A stretch of DNA of 64,000 nt from positions 210,150 to 274,149 of the forward strand of contig NZ_JXZC01000004.1 in the NCBI RefSeq assembly GCF_000935355.1, in the 5' to 3' direction. Position numbers and translations under genes: made by a program. This DNA is from Rossellomorea aquimaris (GTDB lineage Bacteria; Bacillota; Bacilli; Bacillales; Bacillaceae_B). Below are positions 59,739 through 64,000 of the stretch, in pieces (the stretch's first letter is position 1; every line of letters starts with the position of its first letter). The notes below the pieces were generated by a model. That model saw nothing but the letters and a program-made list of their open reading frames with translations, did no database searches and had not been told where the DNA came from.

Positions 59739-60689
59739 ATGAAAAAATGGTCATTAATGACAATATTACTTACAGTCTTACTAGTTTTGGCAGCGTGCGG
59801 TTCAAAGGAAGAATCAACGACAGAAGCAAAAAAATCAGGTGGAAATGAAGAATCGAAAGAAATCACAATAAAGCATGAACTTGGCGAAACGAAAGTGAAA
59901 CAAAACCCTGAAAAGGTCGTCGTGTTTGATTTCGGTGTCCTTGATACGTTAGATGAGCTTGGAGTGAAGGTAGCGGGTGTACCGCAAGCAACGATCCCGC
60001 CATACCTTGAAAAATACAGCGGCTCGGACTATACAAATGTAGGAAGTTTGAAAGAAGCAGACTTTGAAGCGATCAGTTCAATGAAACCGGATGTGATTTT
60101 CATCTCTGCACGCCAATTGGAAATGTATGAAGAATTTGCGAAAATCGCTCCGACCGTATATGTTCAAACGGATTACACAAATTACATGGAATCGTTCACA
60201 AGCAACATGGAAACCATTGCAGAAATCTTTAATAAAGAGGATGAAATGAAGAAGGAATTAGAGGATGTGCAAGCGGAGGTCGACGGCATTAAAGAGAAGA
60301 CTGGAAGCCTCGATGACAAAGCATTGATCTTGATGGGAAATGAAGGAGAAGTCAGTGCATACGGACCGGGATCACGTTTCGGGATTCTCCACGATGTATT
60401 TGGATTCAAACCTTCGGATGAGAATATTGAGGAATCCACTCATGGGCAAAATGTGACGTTTGAATATGTGTTGGAACAGAATCCTGATGTTCTATTTGTG
60501 ATCGACCGTGATGCTGCATTTGATCCGAACGCAAGCGTGAAAGATTCAATTGAAAATGAACTTGTACAAAAAACGAACGCCTATAAAAATGAAAAAATTG
60601 TCTATCTGAATGGGGGCCCATGGTACCTTTCAGGAGGCGGACTTCAATCGATGAAGCAAATGGTTGAAGATGCGAAGGCAGGTTTATAA
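59739..60689 (+). CDS. yclQ: Siderophore-binding lipoprotein YclQ
   Basis: Extracytoplasmic binding lipoprotein of 316 residues. The signal peptide ends in a lipobox (VLAACGSK). The class III/FhuD-like binding fold is seen in VVFDFGVLDTLDELGVKVAGVP and DVIFISARQ, with YMESF and STHGQ pocket-wall stretches that match B. subtilis YclQ, the petrobactin/precursor receptor. ATG 59739 has AGAGGAG upstream; a longer frame from 59685 has no signal peptide. It is followed with 1 nt by hmoA, and the operon is Fur-controlled. Confidence 0.93.
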   Translation: MKKWSLMTILLTVLLVLAACGSKEESTTEAKKSGGNEESKEITIKHELGETKVKQNPEKVVVFDFGVLDTLDELGVKVAGVPQATIPPYLEKYSGSDYTNVGSLKEADFEAISSMKPDVIFISARQLEMYEEFAKIAPTVYVQTDYTNYMESFTSNMETIAEIFNKEDEMKKELEDVQAEVDGIKEKTGSLDDKALILMGNEGEVSAYGPGSRFGILHDVFGFKPSDENIEESTHGQNVTFEYVLEQNPDVLFVIDRDAAFDPNASVKDSIENELVQKTNAYKNEKIVYLNGGPWYLSGGGLQSMKQMVEDAKAGL

Positions 60690-60690
60690 T

Positions 60691-60999
60691 ATGTTTTATC
60701 AAATAAAGAGACTGGTAGTGAAAGAGGGAACATCATCCAAAGTGGTTGAAAGGTTTTCTGGTGAGGGATTAATTGAAAAGCAGCCAGGGTTTATCGACTT
60801 AAAGGTCCTCGTCAAAAAAGTCCGCCGCGGCGACGAAGAAGTGCTGGTCCTGATTCAATGGAAATCGGAAGACGATTGGAAGAATTGGGAGAAGAGCCCC
60901 GAGCATATTGCAGGTCATAAAGCGAGTGCAGGAAAACCTAAACCTGATCATATACTTGAGTCCAGTCAAAATGTGTATGAGGTAAAAGCAGATAAATAA
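60691..60999 (+). CDS. hmoA: Haem-degrading monooxygenase HmoA-like
   Basis: A 102-residue ABM-fold enzyme, close to B. subtilis HmoA: FYQIKRLVVKEGTSSKVVERFSGEGLIEKQPGF, EEVLVLIQWKSEDDWKNWEKS and HIAGHK, the last holding the haem-ligand His. It breaks down haem and releases iron, so it fits in an iron-acquisition operon. It begins one base after the yclQ stop and needs no separate promoter. Confidence 0.9.
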   Translation: MFYQIKRLVVKEGTSSKVVERFSGEGLIEKQPGFIDLKVLVKKVRRGDEEVLVLIQWKSEDDWKNWEKSPEHIAGHKASAGKPKPDHILESSQNVYEVKADK

Positions 61000-61000
61000 T

Positions 61001-61037
61001 GAAAAAAGTGTCCGGCGCATAGTGGGACACTTTTTTT
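61001..61037 (+). terminator. Terminator of the ycl-hmoA operon
   Basis: AAAAGTGTCC / GGGACACTTTT stem followed by TTTTTC. Confidence 0.88.
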
Positions 61038-61120
61038 CTTTTATTTACCATCTTGTCTAAATTTAAACAAAAGTTTAGAATATTAACAAAAGTTACTTTT
61101 CTTTATAGGGGTGGGAGCTT

Positions 61121-62215
61121 GTGAACGAAAAAGAAAAGCTTTTGTTATCGTATATTGAAGAAAATCCATTTATGACTCAACAGGAATTATCCGAGCGAAG
61201 TGGGATGTCACGATCTGCGGTAGCAGGGTATATTTCGAATCTGGTGAAGCAGGGGAAAATCCTGGGTCGGGCGTATGTTCTTCCAAAGAAAAACGGGATC
61301 ACGTGCATCGGGGGAGCGAATATCGACCGGAAGCTTCAGTTGGACGGTACGTTTATTCCTGAAACCTCAAACCCTGCGAAAACAGAGCAATCCGGTGGAG
61401 GCGTGGCACGCAATATTGCCGAGAACTTAGGACGCTTGGGAAAACAGGCCAATTTGATAACGGTTGTAGGAGAAGATACGGAAGGAAGCTGGCTTTTATC
61501 TCAAACGAAACCGTTTGCCGATGTATCCACGTCCCAACGACTTTTAAATGAAAGCACCGGGGCTTACTCTGCGATATTGGACGAAGAAGGGGAAATGATG
61601 TTTGCCCTGGCTGATATGAGTATTTATGAAAGCGTTGACATTGGTTTTATTGATAAGAGATGGGGGTTGATTTCTTCATCGGAAATGGTGCTGCTCGACA
61701 CAAATTTTCCAGAGGATGTACTGAAGTATATCATTCGCAGGTGCCAAACCGAGGGGGTGCCCCTTACGATCATCCCGGTTTCCGAACCGAAAGTGTTGAA
61801 ATTGCCAACGTCATTGGAAGGGGTATCCTGGTTCATATGCAACAAAGGGGAAGCGGAAACGTATGTAGGAATGAAGATCGAGACAGAGGGGGACTATTTT
61901 AAAGCGGCCAAAGCCATCACCCAAAGAGGGGCGGAAAGGGTCGTGATTACCCGGGGAGATAAGGGATTGATCTATTATACTACCTATAAAGAAGCGAGAG
62001 CCGTTTTACCTCCAAAGGTGGAAGTCGCGGATGTGACCGGTGCGGGGGATGCCCTTGTCGCAGGGATATTATTCGGTTATTTAAAAGGATCCGATACAGA
62101 CGGAGCCTGCCGAATCGGAGTGATCTGCTCGTCCATTACGCTGCAATCCAAGTTTACGGTGGCACCTACGCTGAACAAGACCAAGCTTCAACAAGAATTT
62201 AGTCATTACTATTGA
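61121..62215 (+). CDS. psuK: Pseudouridine kinase with N-terminal winged HTH
   Basis: PfkB-family sugar kinase of 364 residues that phosphorylates pseudouridine. A winged helix-turn-helix (residues 1-60, QQELSERSGMSRSAVAGYISNLVKQG) precedes the kinase domain, which starts CIGGANIDRKLQLDG and ends with the anion-hole motif DVTGAGDALVAGILFGYL. The HTH-PfkB fusion is the YeiI/PsuK type and may let the kinase sense its own operator. GTG 61121 follows GGGTGGGAG. The psuG gene starts 16 nt later, fixing the pathway. Confidence 0.9.
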   Translation: MNEKEKLLLSYIEENPFMTQQELSERSGMSRSAVAGYISNLVKQGKILGRAYVLPKKNGITCIGGANIDRKLQLDGTFIPETSNPAKTEQSGGGVARNIAENLGRLGKQANLITVVGEDTEGSWLLSQTKPFADVSTSQRLLNESTGAYSAILDEEGEMMFALADMSIYESVDIGFIDKRWGLISSSEMVLLDTNFPEDVLKYIIRRCQTEGVPLTIIPVSEPKVLKLPTSLEGVSWFICNKGEAETYVGMKIETEGDYFKAAKAITQRGAERVVITRGDKGLIYYTTYKEARAVLPPKVEVADVTGAGDALVAGILFGYLKGSDTDGACRIGVICSSITLQSKFTVAPTLNKTKLQQEFSHYY

Positions 62216-62231
62216 TTAGGGGGAAATGTAC

Positions 62232-63167
62232 GTGAATATCAACTCATATATAGAATACTCGCAGGAAGTATCAGAGGCCAGAAAGACAGGTAAAGCGATT
62301 GTGGCATTGGAATCAACGATTATCTCTCATGGAATGCCTTATCCACAAAATGTGAAAACCGCCCGTGAAGTGGAGGACATCATCCGTTCAAAGGGGGCCG
62401 TTCCCGCAACGATTGCCATTTTGAACGGGAAAATCAAGATTGGATTGTCTCATGAAGAGCTTGAATATTTAGGACAGGCGTCGGATGTGATCAAGGCAAG
62501 CCGCCGCGACATCCCTTATATCCTTGCTTCTAAAAAGGACGGGGCGACTACGGTTGCTGCCACCATGATCTGCGCGGAGCTTGCTGATATTTCGGTTTTC
62601 GTGACAGGAGGCATCGGCGGTGTGCATCGTAATGGAGAAGTGACGATGGACGTTTCGGCAGACCTTGAAGAACTTGCCGTGACGAACGTGGCCGTTGTCT
62701 GCGCAGGGGCTAAATCCATCCTGGATATAGGATTGACGATGGAATACCTGGAAACGAAAGGAGTGCCAGTCTTAGGATACAGAACGGATTCCTTACCGGC
62801 CTTTTACACACAAAGCAGCCCTTTTTCAGTGAACTATAAAGTAGAGACCCCCGAAGAGACGGCAAATATTTTAAAAGCGAAATGGGATCTTGGATTAAAG
62901 GGGGGCGTGGTGGTCGCTAACCCGATCCCTGCCCCGGATGCACTGGATGAAAACGAGATGAATAGGATCATAGAAAAAGCACTAAACGAAGCAGAAGAAC
63001 AAGGGATTGCCGGAAAGGAAGCGACGCCATTCCTTCTCGGAAAAGTGAAAGAATTAACAGACGGAAAGAGCCTTACAGCGAATATCGCACTAGTAAAAAA
63101 CAATGCTCTTGTAGGAGCGGATATTGCGGTTCATTACGCCAAGCTAGCTAAGGTGGAGAGCTTCTAA
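62232..63167 (+). CDS. psuG: Pseudouridine-5'-phosphate glycosidase
   Basis: Cleaves the C-glycosidic bond of pseudouridine 5'-phosphate to uracil and ribose 5-phosphate. It is 311 residues. The conserved [48 protein letters not shown] and [27 protein letters not shown] stretches identify PsuG; active-site Glu and Lys fall in LESTI and CAGAKS. GTG 62232 is favoured (GGGGG 8 nt upstream) over ATG 62226, which is only 2 nt away. It is the downstream partner of psuK. Confidence 0.95.
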   Translation: MNINSYIEYSQEVSEARKTGKAIVALESTIISHGMPYPQNVKTAREVEDIIRSKGAVPATIAILNGKIKIGLSHEELEYLGQASDVIKASRRDIPYILASKKDGATTVAATMICAELADISVFVTGGIGGVHRNGEVTMDVSADLEELAVTNVAVVCAGAKSILDIGLTMEYLETKGVPVLGYRTDSLPAFYTQSSPFSVNYKVETPEETANILKAKWDLGLKGGVVVANPIPAPDALDENEMNRIIEKALNEAEEQGIAGKEATPFLLGKVKELTDGKSLTANIALVKNNALVGADIAVHYAKLAKVESF

Positions 63168-63239
63168 TCTATTAGTGAAATAATGAGACCTGGGCGGATT
63201 TTATTAACAGTTTTCCAGGTGCAAACAAGTAAATACCAA

Positions 63240-63288
63240 AGCAAAACGCACTGTATTTTACAATGAAATTCACAGTGCGTTTTTTATT
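63240..63288 (+). terminator. psuKG terminator
   Basis: AAAACGCACTGT / ACAGTGCGTTTT stem with a long AT loop and TTTTTT. Confidence 0.88.
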
Positions 63289-63443
63289 GTGGTAACAGGT
63301 GTCAGATGAGTTTTGGTTGCTAAATCATAACAACAAAATTTAATATAACAATATTTAAAATCTAGATGTAATAATTAATTGTCACTATTCAATTAATGGG
63401 CAGTTTAGTTAAATTACTTTAACATTATGAGGGAGGGGAGAAG

Positions 63444-63813
63444 ATGATTGCTCAAGGTTTCATTATAAATGGCGATAAGGTGTTAATGGTAAATCAATAC
63501 GTCTAAAGAGGGGCGATTATTTGGAATTTCCCTGGTGGGGGTATTGAGGAAGAAGAAACACCAATTCACGCTTGTGAAAGGGAAGTAAAAGAAGAAACGG
63601 GTTATGACATAGTAGTAAAAAAAACTTCTTTATAATAACATAAATAAGTATACGTATATAGCTGAAATTGTAGGTGGCGAAATGTACTTAAATAAAGAAT
63701 TGAAAGAAAACAAAGATATTATTGATGTTGCTTGGGTATCAATTGAAGATAAAGATAAGTGGGATAATTTCACTCTTCCAATATTAGATTTATATATAAA
63801 ATCGTTAAGGTAA
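63444..63813 (+). pseudogene. Decayed Nudix (MutT) hydrolase gene
   Basis: From ATG 63444 (GGGAGGGGAG upstream) the frame reads MIAQGFIINGDKVLMVNQYV, then TAA at 63504, then in the same frame RGAIIWNFPGGGIEEEE with the Nudix box G-x5-E-x7-REVKEETG intact. After the Ser-Leu near 63630 the frame meets two stops; reading resumes one base shifted (NKYTYIAEIVGGEMY...) and runs to 63813. So one nonsense change and one single-base loss, or sequencing errors, break the gene. AT content is higher than around it, suggesting acquired DNA. Confidence 0.8.
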
Positions 63814-63845
63814 TAGAAATTATTATTCAAGTATCGGGGGCGTTA

Positions 63846-63944
63846 ATGGAAAAAAGCGTTATAAAAGAGGCCGGGATAAAAGAGTTTAATTTAGACTACC
63901 AAGTTAATTTTCCGTTTAAGTGGCAAATTAGTTCGGGTTTTTAA
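63846..63944 (+). CDS. Possible short ORF downstream of the Nudix remnant
   Basis: A 32-codon frame MEKSVIKEAGIKEFNLDYQV, then NFPFKWQISSGF, with GGGGG near the start. It may be a fragment of a truncated gene; no family recognised. Confidence 0.25.
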   Translation: MEKSVIKEAGIKEFNLDYQVNFPFKWQISSGF

Positions 63945-64000
63945 TTTGTTCAACTGTAGATTTGAATTTAGCTCTCCCCAGCGGTTGATTGGAGTGCAAG

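Noticed and set aside
1..64000. tRNA, rRNA, insertion sequence or prophage genes
   Set aside because: No cloverleaf, rRNA segment, transposase or phage structural protein could be recognised in any frame.

Overview
The window looks like a chromosomal segment of a Gram-positive, endospore-forming Bacillaceae. Gene for gene the best remembered matches are to Bacillus subtilis proteins (LiaS/LiaR, MreBH, YkhA, YfmJ, NsrR/Hmp, MotA/MotB, YclNOPQ, HmoA, QueF, YflJ). Strong AGGAGG ribosome binding sites, many TTG/GTG starts and the short intergenic repeats suggest a marine-type genus close to Rossellomorea/Bacillus; the genus is inference. I see no rRNA, tRNA, insertion sequence, prophage or CRISPR array.

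Layout. 0-9 kb: 3' part of liaS, liaR, then an envelope cluster (membrane protein, DUF4129, DUF4350, MoxR ATPase, DUF58, SpoIIM-like, RDD). 9-17.5 kb: a secreted LTD/PLD nuclease-like protein, a VLRF1-type release-factor homologue, aldA, yfmJ, a phosphotransferase and a peroxiredoxin. 17.6-24.3 kb: a phospholipase A2-like protein, acyltransferase, MTHFS-like protein, a carbonic anhydrase/PAS-like/B12-binding triplet, and a preQ1 riboswitch with queF. 24.7-33.6 kb: transporters, an ABC-F gene behind an attenuator leader, an FAD enzyme and bacterial NO synthase. 33.7-40.4 kb: a class F sortase with its probable wall-anchored substrate, an ECF sigma/anti-sigma pair that apparently shares a promoter motif with that substrate, mreBH and a thioesterase. 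40.4-48 kb: a guanine-riboswitch nucleoside transporter, Na+ symporter, MFS protein and M29 aminopeptidase. 48.2-50.6 kb: an NO-detoxification group (oxidase-like membrane protein, nsrR, hmp). 51-57 kb: chemoreceptor, motAB and an AGCS symporter. 57-61 kb: a Fur-box-controlled siderophore importer yclNOPQ with hmoA. 61-63.2 kb: pseudouridine catabolism (psuK-psuG). 63.4-64 kb: AT-rich DNA with a decayed Nudix gene.

The most unusual signal lies between the genes. Six intergenic arrays (11.5, 24.4, 39.43, 39.70, 46.55 and 50.65 kb) are built from units of 20 or 21 bp. Each array has its own conserved core of about 5-13 bp followed by a variable remainder. In the longest array (11 units) the unit length alternates strictly 21/20, a 41-bp super-period, and the 50.65 kb array does nearly the same. 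That register is about two turns of B-DNA and is not a multiple of three. A second repeat family, core GGGACGGACCT, occurs as inverted pairs forming long hairpins at gene ends, and in two genes it supplies the last codons and the stop.

Functional links that can be read: nitric oxide made by Nos may be sensed by NsrR and removed by Hmp (nos and hmp are 16 kb apart, so this is only a metabolic link); iron import is paired with haem degradation; the ECF sigma factor probably controls a sortase-anchored surface protein.
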